From Weimeria sp002480925 (GTDB lineage: Bacteria; Bacillota; Clostridia; Lachnospirales; Lachnospiraceae), in contig NZ_JBQHVU010000009.1 in the NCBI RefSeq assembly GCF_052064335.1, positions 31,273-95,272 of the forward strand: 64,000 nucleotides of DNA, read 5' to 3'. The translations under genes and the position numbers were made by a program. Positions 32,746-42,907 of the stretch are shown piece by piece. Under the pieces are notes generated by a model that saw only the letters and a program-made list of their open reading frames with translations, made no database searches and was not told the origin of the DNA. Position 1 is the stretch's first letter, and the number at the start of each line of letters is the position of its first letter.

Positions 32746-35316
32746 TCAGCTGCTTAAGGAGCTTGTAAGAGAGCTTGTAGAGCTCTGAAGCTGCTGGAGT
32801 GTCGTCTCCATCTTTGAGAACTTCTTGTAGTAGGAATCCTCAAGAGTAGAAAGCCTGTCCTCCCATTCCTTTATAAGCTTGTTGTAGCTTGAATACTCAC
32901 TTGCCATCTCCTTGTCATTATAGACGGTGTATGCAGTCTTAAGAGATGTTCTCTTCATCTTCTTGTCAAGATTCGTATAGAGCTTGTTGGTCAGCTGCTG
33001 CATGAAGGAGATCACTGAATCCGGATCCTCATTTATGGCTGCCATAAGCTTGTCAGCGTTGGAGGAAGAAGATTCGTCATCCTCGTCACCGTCTATATGG
33101 TACTCATACTGCCTGTTGGTCGCTGCATTCAGAATACCCTTTGTCTTGATGCCGAACGTAGAAAGGCTTATCTTCTTGCCATCTATTGTAAAGGAGCCAA
33201 GCATGGAGTTGGTGATCGATGTCATTATGCTGTTAAGAGTCGAATCATTTCTCAGGAGTCCGGCCTTGGCCTTTTTCTCCCATTTCTCGACCTGGGTATC
33301 GCTCATCTCTGATTTCTGGTCCTCTGTCAGAGGATCATAGCCCTTTGAGCTCTCAGCATTGAATGCATCTGTGAGCTCGTTTATGGCATCGTTATATACA
33401 GAGAAGAAGTTCTTGATCTTGTCATAGATCCCCTGAGTATCGACCTGGTTGGAAATACTTATGCTGTCTCCATCCTCATTTTCCTTACCGCCTGATTCTG
33501 CATTGGCAGTAACGCCAGATACTGTGATAGTAAGACCGTTTACAGTGAAATTATTGGAATCCTGCCTATATTCCTGACCATTCAGATAGATCTTAGCATC
33601 GGTACCGTTTTTCTTTATCGAAAGAGAGCCGGACTGTGAGCTGTCAATGGCCTTATTGGTCTCATACTGATTATTGAAGGCTGTCCTTGCTGTCTGGGCC
33701 AGTTCTGCAACTGCAGACTTATATGCAGCAGCATCACTGGTTTTCTTTGCAGCAAAGGATGCTACAAGAGAGCTGTCTGATACAGTCTGATCAGCGGCCG
33801 CCTTTTCATTCTTCCAGTATGCTGATGCCTGATTAAGCTTCGTTATCGCAGCTGTCACATCATCAGCACTATATGAAGAGGCCTTATATGATGAGGAACT
33901 GCCCTTTACAAGAGCGATCACATCCTGTCTGCTCTGAACTGCCTGAGCCGAAGCAGAGCCGGAAGCAGAGTCAGGTGTGGTAGATGTCGTAACATCCGTG
34001 CTCTCAAACTTATCTATAGACCTTTTGCTGCTTACAAGCGATGAAAGTGCCTCTGTGATGGCCTTCTTCTGGTCGTCGCTAAGCTTGTCGCCTGCAACTG
34101 ACGGATACAGGGCCTTAGCAATCGTATCGTATGCTGATGAAGAAGCAAGCTTGTCATTGAAGGTCTTTATCGTATCCTTTGCGATAGTCTTTGAAGAATC
34201 ATTGGTCTCCTTCCAGCTGCCGTCGGAATCCTTCTCGACCTCCACCAGATCTCCATTGTCATTCTTTTTATAATTCGTAGTCCCGCCATCGGCTGAATAG
34301 ATGCCATTGGCGCTGTCTGTAAGCTTATACTCTGTATTTCCGACAAAAAGGCTGTCGCTTCCCATCTTAGACAGATCCGACACAGCAGAATCAAGCGTAT
34401 CAAGGCCTGTCCCTGATGCATACTTGGCCAGATCCTCATTATAGCTCCTGAAGGTAAAGACATAGGCCAGATCATCACTGATCTTTGAGATATCAGTGCT
34501 GTACATGCCGCTGTTTGTCATGGCGGTGTTGTACTTGTCTGCCATAGCATCTATATTCTTCTTCAGAGCCTCAAGCACTGCACTGTCTGTAGTCGTACCG
34601 CTTGTAAGGGCAAGTCCTGCCTGATCAGAATATGAAATATCTGATCCCAGAAGGGAACTATAGGTATTATATGCCTTTGTCGATTTAGAGCCTGAAAGAA
34701 GGCCCAGGCTCTGCAGTACCTTGACACCGTTAGAATCTCCCTCTATAGAGAAATCATTTGCCGCTCCGCTCTTCTTTGCAGCTACAAAGATCCTGTGAGA
34801 GGCTGAATCAAAATTCGCATTCAATCCATTGGACTGTAGACTGTTTACAAAGCTATCAACAGTCGTCCTACTGTCCACCGCAAAGCTCTTGCCATTTACT
34901 GTGATAGTCGCAGAGCTTCCATCTGTATATCCCAGATCTGCAAGGGTCGATGAGCCGCTTATATTATCAGCCAGCTTCCCACCTGTCATCGAGGCAGCTG
35001 TCGCGATACTTGCTATTCGAAGAGTCTGGGTGCCTGTGAAGGCCTTTCCGTTCGATGTAACCGTAGCCTTTGTCGTGTCAGACGAGCTGGCCTTCTGCAG
35101 CTTCCAGTTGGCAGAAAAACGCATGGAATCAAGCGAGGTATAGAGGCTGTAGACCTTTTTATTGATATTCTTCCAGGCATCCTGCTTCCAGGATATCTTG
35201 GTCTGCTGCTGCTTGTATTTGTCAACCTTTGACTTGTAGCCGGACGTGAGAGCCGTAACTATAGACTCTGTATCCAGACCTGAGGTCATTCCTGTCATTC
35301 TTATAGGGCTTGACAT
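32746..35316 (-). CDS. fliD: Flagellar filament cap protein FliD
   Basis: Cap (HAP2) of 856 residues, about twice the size of a minimal FliD. The N-terminal SSPIRMTGMTSGLDTESIV is standard; the C-terminus is a helical LQQLQSSTSSLTSSL. Between them, roughly residues 230-620 form a Ser/Thr/Asp/Lys-rich surface insert of low complexity. An AGGAGG site precedes the ATG at 35316; the frame extension of 10 codons upstream is not used. The large exposed domain may be an adhesin or a glycan carrier, which is inference. Confidence 0.93.
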   Translation of the reverse strand: MSSPIRMTGMTSGLDTESIVTALTSGYKSKVDKYKQQQTKISWKQDAWKNINKKVYSLYTSLDSMRFSANWKLQKASSSDTTKATVTSNGKAFTGTQTLRIASIATAASMTGGKLADNISGSSTLADLGYTDGSSATITVNGKSFAVDSRTTVDSFVNSLQSNGLNANFDSASHRIFVAAKKSGAANDFSIEGDSNGVKVLQSLGLLSGSKSTKAYNTYSSLLGSDISYSDQAGLALTSGTTTDSAVLEALKKNIDAMADKYNTAMTNSGMYSTDISKISDDLAYVFTFRSYNEDLAKYASGTGLDTLDSAVSDLSKMGSDSLFVGNTEYKLTDSANGIYSADGGTTNYKKNDNGDLVEVEKDSDGSWKETNDSSKTIAKDTIKTFNDKLASSSAYDTIAKALYPSVAGDKLSDDQKKAITEALSSLVSSKRSIDKFESTDVTTSTTPDSASGSASAQAVQSRQDVIALVKGSSSSYKASSYSADDVTAAITKLNQASAYWKNEKAAADQTVSDSSLVASFAAKKTSDAAAYKSAVAELAQTARTAFNNQYETNKAIDSSQSGSLSIKKNGTDAKIYLNGQEYRQDSNNFTVNGLTITVSGVTANAESGGKENEDGDSISISNQVDTQGIYDKIKNFFSVYNDAINELTDAFNAESSKGYDPLTEDQKSEMSDTQVEKWEKKAKAGLLRNDSTLNSIMTSITNSMLGSFTIDGKKISLSTFGIKTKGILNAATNRQYEYHIDGDEDDESSSSNADKLMAAINEDPDSVISFMQQLTNKLYTNLDKKMKRTSLKTAYTVYNDKEMASEYSSYNKLIKEWEDRLSTLEDSYYKKFSKMETTLQQLQSSTSSLTSSLSS

Positions 35317-35329
35317 ATATATCCTCCTG

Positions 35330-35773
35330 TCACTTCTTTTCGTCAACCATGATTCCGGCTAATTCCCATACCTTTGCTATCATATCAAGAGTCTCCTCTG
35401 GCGGATACTCCCTCAGCACCTTTCTCGTCTCCTTGTCTACGATCTTTATCGTGACACGGTTAGTCTTGTCATGTATGCCAAAAACAGCTTCTGTACCGTT
35501 AGCCTTCTTATTTATCTCAGATACTGCCTTCCTTATCTGCTCATTATGCTTCTCATCAAGCTTCTTATCTAGTGTGGAAGCATTCTCAGATGCCTTCCCC
35601 AGAGCCTGCTCCGCATCAACGGCAGTGACATCCGTCCTTGCTGAAGGTTCTGCTGTATCATCTGAGACGGCCTTATCCGTCCAAGGTGTAGTATTAACAT
35701 TCTGTGTGACTGTCCCTGCATCAGCGAAACTTCCCTGGTTCGCATATCCTGCAGAGCTAACTGAAATACCCAT
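35330..35773 (-). CDS. flaG: FlaG family flagellar protein
   Basis: Protein of 147 residues: a disordered first half followed by the FlaG domain with VFGIHDKTNRVTIKIVDKET and EYPPEETLDMIAKVWELAG. FlaG influences filament length in other bacteria. It is the first gene of the flaG-fliD-fliS-fliT-like unit, with a GGAGGTG ribosome-binding site. Confidence 0.92.
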   Translation of the reverse strand: MGISVSSAGYANQGSFADAGTVTQNVNTTPWTDKAVSDDTAEPSARTDVTAVDAEQALGKASENASTLDKKLDEKHNEQIRKAVSEINKKANGTEAVFGIHDKTNRVTIKIVDKETRKVLREYPPEETLDMIAKVWELAGIMVDEKK

Positions 35774-35840
35774 AAATAGTCACCTCCGTGTGTCCTTATA
35801 TATGGTTTGTGCCAAAAAGCTTCCTACTGCTTTACTTTTT

Positions 35841-35847
35841 ATATCGG
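35841..35847 (-). promoter_or_regulatory. Possible sigma-28 -10 box before flaG
   Basis: CCGATAT on the minus strand matches the flagellar sigma factor -10 exactly. The expected TAAA -35 is poor (TGTA at 16-bp spacing). It lies between the csrA terminator and flaG. Confidence 0.45.
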
Positions 35848-35856
35848 TCCCAATGC

Positions 35857-35898
35857 AAAAAAATACAAGCCGCCCCATGGCGCGGATTGTATTTTTTT
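35857..35898 (-). terminator. Terminator after csrA
   Basis: Long stem with one mismatch, 7 A on one side and 7 T on the other, 8 nt after the csrA stop. Separates the flgM-csrA operon from flaG. Confidence 0.9.
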
Positions 35899-35905
35899 AG
35901 ATACA

Positions 35906-36121
35906 TTATAAAAGATCCTTGAGTCCGTCCATTGATTGTGACTGCATGGCTTCTTTATTTTCCTTCTGGATCTGCTCAAAAATCTCCTTACGGTATACAG
36001 GGACATTCTTGGGAGCCTGTATACCCAGCTTTACATGGTCTCCCTTTACTTCCATTATCGTGATCTCTATATTTCCATTTATGATGATTGACTCATCCTT
36101 TTTTCTTGTAAGCGCAAGCAT
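35906..36121 (-). CDS. csrA: Carbon storage regulator CsrA
   Basis: RNA-binding translational repressor of 71 residues with the standard MLALTRKKDESIIING start and VYRKEI motif. In Firmicutes it represses flagellin translation and is titrated by FliW, encoded 3 nt upstream. Together they couple flagellin synthesis to export. The target hag mRNA is outside this window. Confidence 0.97.
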   Translation of the reverse strand: MLALTRKKDESIIINGNIEITIMEVKGDHVKLGIQAPKNVPVYRKEIFEQIQKENKEAMQSQSMDGLKDLL

Positions 36122-36124
36122 CTC

Positions 36125-36589
36125 TCACTCCTCCTTTCCGGCCTTTCGGCTTTTAAGGATTTCGTAGACCGGCTCCTTTACCGAGACATCATCCTCTACC
36201 ATCAGCTGGACTCCCTTAAGAGTATCGGTATTTATCACAAACGGGCCCTTAAGGTTAACAGTCATCTTTGTTATGTCCTTAGGCACTGTGATAGTCACCA
36301 GCACATATGTACTGTCCGGTGTGAGTTCGCCAATGCCGGAAAGCAGATCGTCATTTATGGTAGGGTTGTAGTCCACGAAAATGTCATTTGGCATGACGAC
36401 CGGCATTGCAAACTGCGGCTCATCCATAGACTGCAGATACATAAGAGCCCTGCTCTTCTCCTTATCGCCGCTGTCATATATCAGAGTAAACCTCTTCAGA
36501 TCCGGAAAGCCTATTATACCATCCGGAAATTCTATTATCTTATCATCAGCGATATCTATGGTGCCGAATAATCTTGTATCAACCTTCAT
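36125..36589 (-). CDS. fliW: Flagellar assembly factor FliW
   Basis: Protein of 154 residues, CsrA antagonist that also binds flagellin. Shows the family core (GIIGFPDLKRFTLI, then VLVTITVPKDITKMTVNLKGP). Located between flgL and csrA, the common Gram-positive order. Confidence 0.96.
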   Translation of the reverse strand: MKVDTRLFGTIDIADDKIIEFPDGIIGFPDLKRFTLIYDSGDKEKSRALMYLQSMDEPQFAMPVVMPNDIFVDYNPTINDDLLSGIGELTPDSTYVLVTITVPKDITKMTVNLKGPFVINTDTLKGVQLMVEDDVSVKEPVYEILKSRKAGKEE

Positions 36590-36601
36590 TTATTTTCCTC
36601 C

Positions 36602-38404
36602 TCAGATATAGTTAAGAAGTGACTGCTGGCCCAGCTTTCCCGCAGCGATAAGAGATGACTGATAGGCCGTATATGACTGGGTATAGTTTATCATTATCTC
36701 TGATATATCCAGATTGTCATTCTTGCTCTGCAGATCCTTTACGGTCTGATCCTGATCATCCATCCTTGACTTGGTAAGGGACAGCTCATCGCCCTTGCAG
36801 CCAAGCTTTGTGACTGCACTGTCGGCCTTGTCCAGATACTTGTCTACATTTCCATGGACAGTATCTAAGAGCTTGCCCATATTGTCATTATAAAAATCGT
36901 ACTCCCTCTGGGCAGCCGAAAGCCAGCTGTTAAGCTTTTTCTGAGTATCAGGATCCTGATAGGCTGAGTCCGAAAGCATATTCTTAAGCTTTGATACCTT
37001 GTCTGCTGCATTCTGTGTATTAGTGATAGCCTGAGTCAGATCATTGATATCCTGCAGGATACCTGAATCGAAGCAGTCCTGAGCCTGTATATTGACTGCC
37101 AGCTCCTGATTTACCGCTACAGTATAATTGATATCGTATCTGATGTCGCTTCTCCTGTACACCTGTCTGTTGGCCAGATCAGTATTGTCCACGCAGTCAT
37201 AGTAATACTCCGGCTTCAGCTCACCTGCCATGAAACCGTTCTTGTCATAATTGACACTGACTGTTGCCTTCTTTGATGCCATGTCGCCTGCTGCATTTTT
37301 CCCGAAGACAAGATCGCCTGTATTCTTAATCAGGACTACTGCCTCATCTGGGACGTACTTCGTCTTCTTAAGATCATCGGGTGTTGCATTCTTACTCGAC
37401 CAGTCAGCCCAGTCATCCTCATTGGCAAATACGAGTACCTGCTTTGGTTCGAACTCAGTCGGCGTTGTCTGATTTTTTCCGGTCTTATCCACTGCAGTGA
37501 TATTATCAGCCGTTGCTGGCTTATCAACATACGAATAATTCACATATGTGGTCTTGCCATCATCTGAATATACAGGCCTCTTGACTGAACCGTCGTATCC
37601 ATTTTTACCATAGCCACTCTCTTCAGTCTTGTTATAGCTTACAAGTGGCGGAACCTTGGTCTTGTCAATATCATTATCATTGTAAAAATTTACCTGATTG
37701 CTGACTGTAATACCATCATTTGTCGTATAAGAAAAGGTCACGCTATCCACATTCGTGATGTCATCATAGTTCAGACGCAGTCTCTTGTACTCTGACTCCT
37801 GAATATTCAGGTCATCATTCTGAAGTCCTGTCTTGCCGTAGTTATTGACCTCTTCAGGATTTGCCGGTGCTGTCACCTTATTATTATAATACCTGAAATT
37901 CGTCAGGTCATCATACGACAGCTCCTGCGTAATATTGTACTTTGAGTTCACATCATCTGATGTAAAGCATAGATTCTTGTCTGTCCTGTAGCCAGTGAAG
38001 ACAGTACGTCCGGCACAGTCAGCATTTCCCTCGGAAAATATGGCCTGCTGCAGCTGCTTTATCTCCTGAAGTATTGACTTCCTGTCGTTTTCGTTGTTGA
38101 TATCATTTGCCCCCTGATTGGTAAGCTCCTTAAGTCTTGTCATACAGCTTACTGTATTATTGAGGGCTGACTCAGTGATATCCATCCAGGATTCAGCGTC
38201 TGTTATATTCTTATTCAGATACTGATCGATCTTCGACAGCTGGGTCTGGAAACGGAGAGATCTTACTGCTACAACAGGATCATCTGATGGACGCTGTATC
38301 TTCTTCTGAGTGGTCATCTGATTGTCGCCTGCGTCTACTGCGAGCTTATTGCCATTGATATTGACACGGGCGTTATTCATTATCATATTGTTAGTGATTC
38401 TCAT
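36602..38404 (-). CDS. flgL: Flagellar hook-filament junction protein FlgL (enlarged)
   Basis: HAP3 homologue of 600 residues, about twice the usual 300. N-terminal MRITNNMIMNNARVNINGN and the following IQRPSDDPV stretch and the C-terminal SYTAYQSSLIAAGKLGQQSLLNYI are the conserved export and polymerisation helices. Roughly residues 165-430 are an acidic, Asn/Thr/Lys-rich insert that would be exposed on the surface. It joins the filament to the hook together with FlgK, encoded just upstream (4-nt gap). Confidence 0.92.
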   Translation of the reverse strand: MRITNNMIMNNARVNINGNKLAVDAGDNQMTTQKKIQRPSDDPVVAVRSLRFQTQLSKIDQYLNKNITDAESWMDITESALNNTVSCMTRLKELTNQGANDINNENDRKSILQEIKQLQQAIFSEGNADCAGRTVFTGYRTDKNLCFTSDDVNSKYNITQELSYDDLTNFRYYNNKVTAPANPEEVNNYGKTGLQNDDLNIQESEYKRLRLNYDDITNVDSVTFSYTTNDGITVSNQVNFYNDNDIDKTKVPPLVSYNKTEESGYGKNGYDGSVKRPVYSDDGKTTYVNYSYVDKPATADNITAVDKTGKNQTTPTEFEPKQVLVFANEDDWADWSSKNATPDDLKKTKYVPDEAVVLIKNTGDLVFGKNAAGDMASKKATVSVNYDKNGFMAGELKPEYYYDCVDNTDLANRQVYRRSDIRYDINYTVAVNQELAVNIQAQDCFDSGILQDINDLTQAITNTQNAADKVSKLKNMLSDSAYQDPDTQKKLNSWLSAAQREYDFYNDNMGKLLDTVHGNVDKYLDKADSAVTKLGCKGDELSLTKSRMDDQDQTVKDLQSKNDNLDISEIMINYTQSYTAYQSSLIAAGKLGQQSLLNYI

Positions 38405-38408
38405 AGAC

Positions 38409-40931
38409 TTATACTCCTGTATTAAGGATCAGCCGGTCATACATCTCTGTAAGTGTAGATATCACCTTGGCTGAAAGATTATATGCCTGCTGATATTTCA
38501 TCAGATTCAGCGCTTCCTCATCATAGTCTACTCCTGATACGGACTGTCTCTGCTTGTCGACCGCCTGCTGTATAGTCTTGTAGTTCTCAGTGAATGTCTT
38601 GCATTCCTGAGTATCTACAGAGACATCAGCATATATCCTTTCGAGGAACTTATCAGCAGTTCCTCCGCGGTAGAGCGCTACATTGCTCTGCAGCTTAGCC
38701 ATCTGAGACATCAGATCATATGCGTCCTGACCAAGATTCAAGTTCTCGTCATAGGCCTTGTTGATGGTCGTTGACAGCTTGTTCGGATCATTCTCCATTT
38801 CAGATGAGATAGAGAAATTGGCTGCTGTCAGTCTGTAGTAGGTATCATCTGTATCTCTAATAACGCCCCCGTAGTAGGTGACGTTTCCTGTATTAGTGTC
38901 ATAGCTGAGTCCGATGGCATGGGTTGTCTCCCTTGACGAGTTCACCTTCTGCAGCGGATTTCCATTGGAGTCTGTCTTAAGCAGGTACTTGTCTGCCTTT
39001 ACCGGATCCGATGATTTAGGATCATAATTAGGGTTTTCCTTCTTAGCCGGTACCTGTACAGGGTTACCGAGTCTGTCATAGACTATATTGCCCTTTGAAT
39101 CCTTCTTGTTATCATACTTTATGCTGCCGTCAGGATTCGTCTGATATTCATACTCATAGACTGGTATCCTTTCCTTGACATCATTGCCGCCGGCATCCTT
39201 TACTGTCCTAAGGCGATAGCCGTATTCATCGACTTCATTGCCATTTGCATCCTTATAGATGGCTGTAGTCCCGGTCCCGGCCGTCTGTCTCGTGATCTCT
39301 CCCTCAGCCCTCTCATACTCATAGTATTCACTGTCTATATAGGTACTGTCACTATTATCAGCCTCAAGAGAAAAATTCCCTTCCCTGTCCATGGACCTGT
39401 CGTTTGCTACAAAAAGCGCCTGACCTGCCTTGCCATCTGCATCCTGTCCCTTCTTCTGGATCTTGTTGAAGGCTCTTGAAAGGGATCTTACAAAGGTATT
39501 CATCTGCTTCTGATAATAAGGTATTCCCTTGAAATCAACCGAGCTTCCGACTGTCATCGTATTTCCCGCTATATGTCCGACCTGACTGGACGGGATCTTG
39601 TGCTCGAGTTCAAAGACCACGCTTATTATCTTTCCATTGTCATCTGTCTGGGCAGTAAATCCACTGTAGTCATAGTAATGGTTGTTTACGAGCACGGTAC
39701 CATTGGACGGAAGCGAAAGCTCATCAGCAGCCATTCCACCCGACGGAAGAGTCATCTTAATGAAGGTATTCGTCGTATTCTTCAGGTTCTGGACCAGATT
39801 GCCATACGGATCTCTTACCAGCTGACCGGCCTTTGTCGCATCATTTGTGAATATATTTCCTGATGCAGGATCCTCTGTACCATCTGCCTGGGCCGTTGTA
39901 TTGTTGCTCAGCGTATATGTCTGCGGATAAAAAAGAGACGCGGTTCCCTTCATATTCTCCAGATCATTTCCATCGCGGATCTCAAAGAGTCCTCTAAGGA
40001 TTCCTCTCTGGTTGTCTCCCCAGACCGGGAAGGATGTGCCGTCCTTCTTCCAGACCACATCATAGAGTCCCTCTACATCCGACTGATTGTATCTGTTTTC
40101 CCTTGTAGAAACAGTTATGGCATTGTACTTATCTCCGTCTACAAGAGTCTGCCCGTTTACCTTTACAGTAAACTCGGTGGCTCCGTTCCAGACCTCCTCG
40201 ACATTTTTATTTTTCTTATGCTCCTCTACAGACCGGGTATCCTTAAGCTTTACCTCATTGGTGTCAACAGACACTATCGTCGAAAGCTCATCAAGAAGCT
40301 TTTCTCTCTCGTCGCGCAGCTCATTGGCGGTCGGATGTCCGTATCCGGTCTCAACTACATTTATCTTGCTGTTTAAGACCGAGATCTTCTGGGAGATAGA
40401 GTTGATCTTGTCGACATAGGTCTTTATATCATCATTTACTGCGGTCTGAAGGGACTGCAGATTGGAGGAGGTCTGGTTGAAATAAGAGCAGAGCTCCTTT
40501 GATGTACTTATGAAGCTGGTCCTTGTCGATATGTCACCCGAGTTGGACTTTAGTGAATCGAGAGCATTAAACATCTTTGCGAAGACTGTCGAAAAGCCCG
40601 GGTTTGACGCCGAATCAGTAAAATACTGCTCGATCTGATTCATATAGTACTGCTTCTGCGAGCTATAGCCGTAGTCAGACTGATTCTGCCAGTACTTTTG
40701 ATTGTAATACTGGTCCCTCTCCCTTGTCACTGAATCGGTTGATACTCCTGTGCTTACACTGCCATATCTGGTATAGGCCCTAAGCGACGAGGACTCCGAT
40801 ACGTTTACAACCTGCCTGGAATACCCTTCTGTATTCACGTTCGAGGCATTGTTCGCTGTGGTATTAATATTTGCATTTGCCGCATTAAGCCCTGAACCGG
40901 CTATATGCAGGCCAAAAAAGGTTGATGACAT
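38409..40931 (-). CDS. flgK: FlgK paralogue 2, long form
   Basis: Hook-associated protein 1 type, 840 residues. The N-terminus (STFFGLHIAGSGLNAANANINTTANNASNVNTEGYSRQ) and the C-terminus (GVDYDEEALNLMKYQQAYNLSAKVI) are typical. The middle has a long insert with Gly/Asp/Lys-rich, repetitive text such as 'KDANGNEVDEYGY' and 'DSKGNIVYDRLGN' near residues 560-650. It lies 8 nt after the first flgK. The two copies differ strongly, so they probably have distinct jobs at the hook junction. Confidence 0.88.
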   Translation of the reverse strand: MSSTFFGLHIAGSGLNAANANINTTANNASNVNTEGYSRQVVNVSESSSLRAYTRYGSVSTGVSTDSVTRERDQYYNQKYWQNQSDYGYSSQKQYYMNQIEQYFTDSASNPGFSTVFAKMFNALDSLKSNSGDISTRTSFISTSKELCSYFNQTSSNLQSLQTAVNDDIKTYVDKINSISQKISVLNSKINVVETGYGHPTANELRDEREKLLDELSTIVSVDTNEVKLKDTRSVEEHKKNKNVEEVWNGATEFTVKVNGQTLVDGDKYNAITVSTRENRYNQSDVEGLYDVVWKKDGTSFPVWGDNQRGILRGLFEIRDGNDLENMKGTASLFYPQTYTLSNNTTAQADGTEDPASGNIFTNDATKAGQLVRDPYGNLVQNLKNTTNTFIKMTLPSGGMAADELSLPSNGTVLVNNHYYDYSGFTAQTDDNGKIISVVFELEHKIPSSQVGHIAGNTMTVGSSVDFKGIPYYQKQMNTFVRSLSRAFNKIQKKGQDADGKAGQALFVANDRSMDREGNFSLEADNSDSTYIDSEYYEYERAEGEITRQTAGTGTTAIYKDANGNEVDEYGYRLRTVKDAGGNDVKERIPVYEYEYQTNPDGSIKYDNKKDSKGNIVYDRLGNPVQVPAKKENPNYDPKSSDPVKADKYLLKTDSNGNPLQKVNSSRETTHAIGLSYDTNTGNVTYYGGVIRDTDDTYYRLTAANFSISSEMENDPNKLSTTINKAYDENLNLGQDAYDLMSQMAKLQSNVALYRGGTADKFLERIYADVSVDTQECKTFTENYKTIQQAVDKQRQSVSGVDYDEEALNLMKYQQAYNLSAKVISTLTEMYDRLILNTGV

Positions 40932-40939
40932 ATTTCACC

Positions 40940-42886
40940 TCACTGCATCGAATTAAGCAGCACATCTATCATCTGTGTTATCACATTTACATACCGACTG
41001 GAAGCGTTGTATGCATTCTGATACTTTATCATGCTTGACAGCTCCTCATCAGCATTTACTCCGATGACCTGCTGCCGGCTAGACTCTATCGAATCAGCTG
41101 TAGTCTTTATCGATTCCGAATTGGTCTTGTATGTATTGCCCTTGTTATTTAGCTCATCCATCATCTTCGTATAGAAATTCTCGAAGCTTGTAGGAGTATT
41201 GTCAACTGCGTTGAGCTGGTAAGTATTCTTCTCCCAGACATCATAGATCTTCTCAGAGACATCCTGAGCTATATCATCATTTGTATGCCTGTGAGGAATA
41301 TACTGCGGATTCTCTACCAGGTCATGATTTACCTCTATCTCTCCGAGAGTATACATGGTAGCTGTATCGGACGAATCCTCTTCATTGTAAAGGTAGAGTT
41401 TCTTCGAATACTGACCTGAGCCATCTGTCTTTACTGTGACATTGCCATCAGCATCCATGTCATAATTGACTGTGAATGAGGAATATCTGCTCAATGATCT
41501 CCTGCTGTAGAGCTCACGGGGCGGCAGCTTCTTGTCCGATCCGTAAATGGCATTGTCCTCATCAAGTACCCTTGTATCGTTTCCTATCGTGAACTGATGC
41601 GGCTTGCCTTCATCGTCAAGAGCCGTAATGGTATTTCCGTCATTGCTCTTCAGATACTGGCTTATTATCCTGGTGTACTCACTGTCTCCGGACTTCTCGA
41701 TGTCGCTTAAGTCTCCCATGCTCTTTATAGGAGAAAGATAGTTGTTGACCCCTGTCATCATCTCGTGCATCATCAGATCGAACTCCGACTGCTCACTCAT
41801 CATAAGTGACTTTGAGAGCCCGTGGATGGTTGAGACATCGCCATTCTCATCCGTCTCGTAATAGTATCCTTCCTTGTATCTGTAGATATCGCCGTTGGAA
41901 TACTCATATGAATAGGGATCGTCCCCCTTGGGACGGGTGCCTATCACATCCTTGTAGGTGGCTCTCTTGTCGCCTCTTGCTATAAGCATGGCCTTAAGCT
42001 CACCTATATCCTGATCAGCATTCGTGTCTGTAAGAGCTGTATTGAATACCTTTACGTAATCTCCCTTTGTGGCGTTGGAAAGATTAGGCCAGTAGGGGGT
42101 CTTGAAGCCTGTGCTCTTATCAGTAAGCATACCAAGCTCGAAAACCCTGTCTGCTCCCACGAAATCCATGCCCTCAAGCTTGACCCTGACTACTCCGGCC
42201 GGGTCCTCGGAATAGGATATATTGGCAAGCTTTGACAGCTTATCCAGAGCCAGATCCCTGACATCCCTTGCATCCTTTGCCTTTTCGACTCCTCCGGCCT
42301 CCGTCTGGGATATCTTGATATTGAGCTTGTATATCTGCTTGCCGAGCGCATTGATCTGGTCCACATCATCAGAAATCTTCTGATTGATATTGTCCTGATA
42401 ATCGCTCATCCCCGCATATACGCCCTTGGCACGGCTTACGAAAAGCTGTGATTTCTGGACTACAAGGTTGTCTACCTCCTCCGCATCGGGAGTCTTGGCA
42501 AACTCATTGAAGGCCTCCCTGAGTCCTGACAGTGAGTCCGAAAACTGTGCTCCGACACCCTCGCTGAAAAGAGTCTCTACCTCTGTAGATGCCGTATACT
42601 GGGCCTCATAGAATTCGCGCCTGCCGCTCTCCTTGCGGTATGCCATATCAAGAAACTGGTCTCTCTTGTGGACCACATCTCCGATCGCTACTCCAAGCCC
42701 GCTCCACTGGTCGGAGACAGATGCCCTGTTGAATTTATTGTAATCAGCGTCAGAGAAGATGGTTCTCTGACGGACATATCCACTTGTATTAATATTAGAC
42801 AGGTTATTAGCCACGACATTCAAGGCGTTTTGATTGCTCTTTATGCCGCTGGCCCCTATATAGAGACTGCCAAAACCATTTGCCAT
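40940..42886 (-). CDS. flgK: FlgK paralogue 1
   Basis: Hook-associated protein 1 type, 648 residues. N-terminus SLYIGASGIKSNQNALNVVANNLSNINTSGYVRQ and C-terminus GVNADEELSSMIKYQNAYNASSRYV are typical. First of two tandem flgK genes, 21 nt after flgN. A second FlgK-like gene directly downstream is a recurring arrangement in Lachnospiraceae, from memory. No Cys-rich or enzymatic insert is visible. Confidence 0.9.
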   Translation of the reverse strand: MANGFGSLYIGASGIKSNQNALNVVANNLSNINTSGYVRQRTIFSDADYNKFNRASVSDQWSGLGVAIGDVVHKRDQFLDMAYRKESGRREFYEAQYTASTEVETLFSEGVGAQFSDSLSGLREAFNEFAKTPDAEEVDNLVVQKSQLFVSRAKGVYAGMSDYQDNINQKISDDVDQINALGKQIYKLNIKISQTEAGGVEKAKDARDVRDLALDKLSKLANISYSEDPAGVVRVKLEGMDFVGADRVFELGMLTDKSTGFKTPYWPNLSNATKGDYVKVFNTALTDTNADQDIGELKAMLIARGDKRATYKDVIGTRPKGDDPYSYEYSNGDIYRYKEGYYYETDENGDVSTIHGLSKSLMMSEQSEFDLMMHEMMTGVNNYLSPIKSMGDLSDIEKSGDSEYTRIISQYLKSNDGNTITALDDEGKPHQFTIGNDTRVLDEDNAIYGSDKKLPPRELYSRRSLSRYSSFTVNYDMDADGNVTVKTDGSGQYSKKLYLYNEEDSSDTATMYTLGEIEVNHDLVENPQYIPHRHTNDDIAQDVSEKIYDVWEKNTYQLNAVDNTPTSFENFYTKMMDELNNKGNTYKTNSESIKTTADSIESSRQQVIGVNADEELSSMIKYQNAYNASSRYVNVITQMIDVLLNSMQ

Positions 42887-42907
42887 AAATCTGTCTGCCT
42901 TTCGTGC

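Noticed and set aside
35774..35840. CsrA-binding site in the flaG leader
   Set aside because: Two GGA motifs exist near the ribosome-binding site, but no hairpin presents them; too weak to report.
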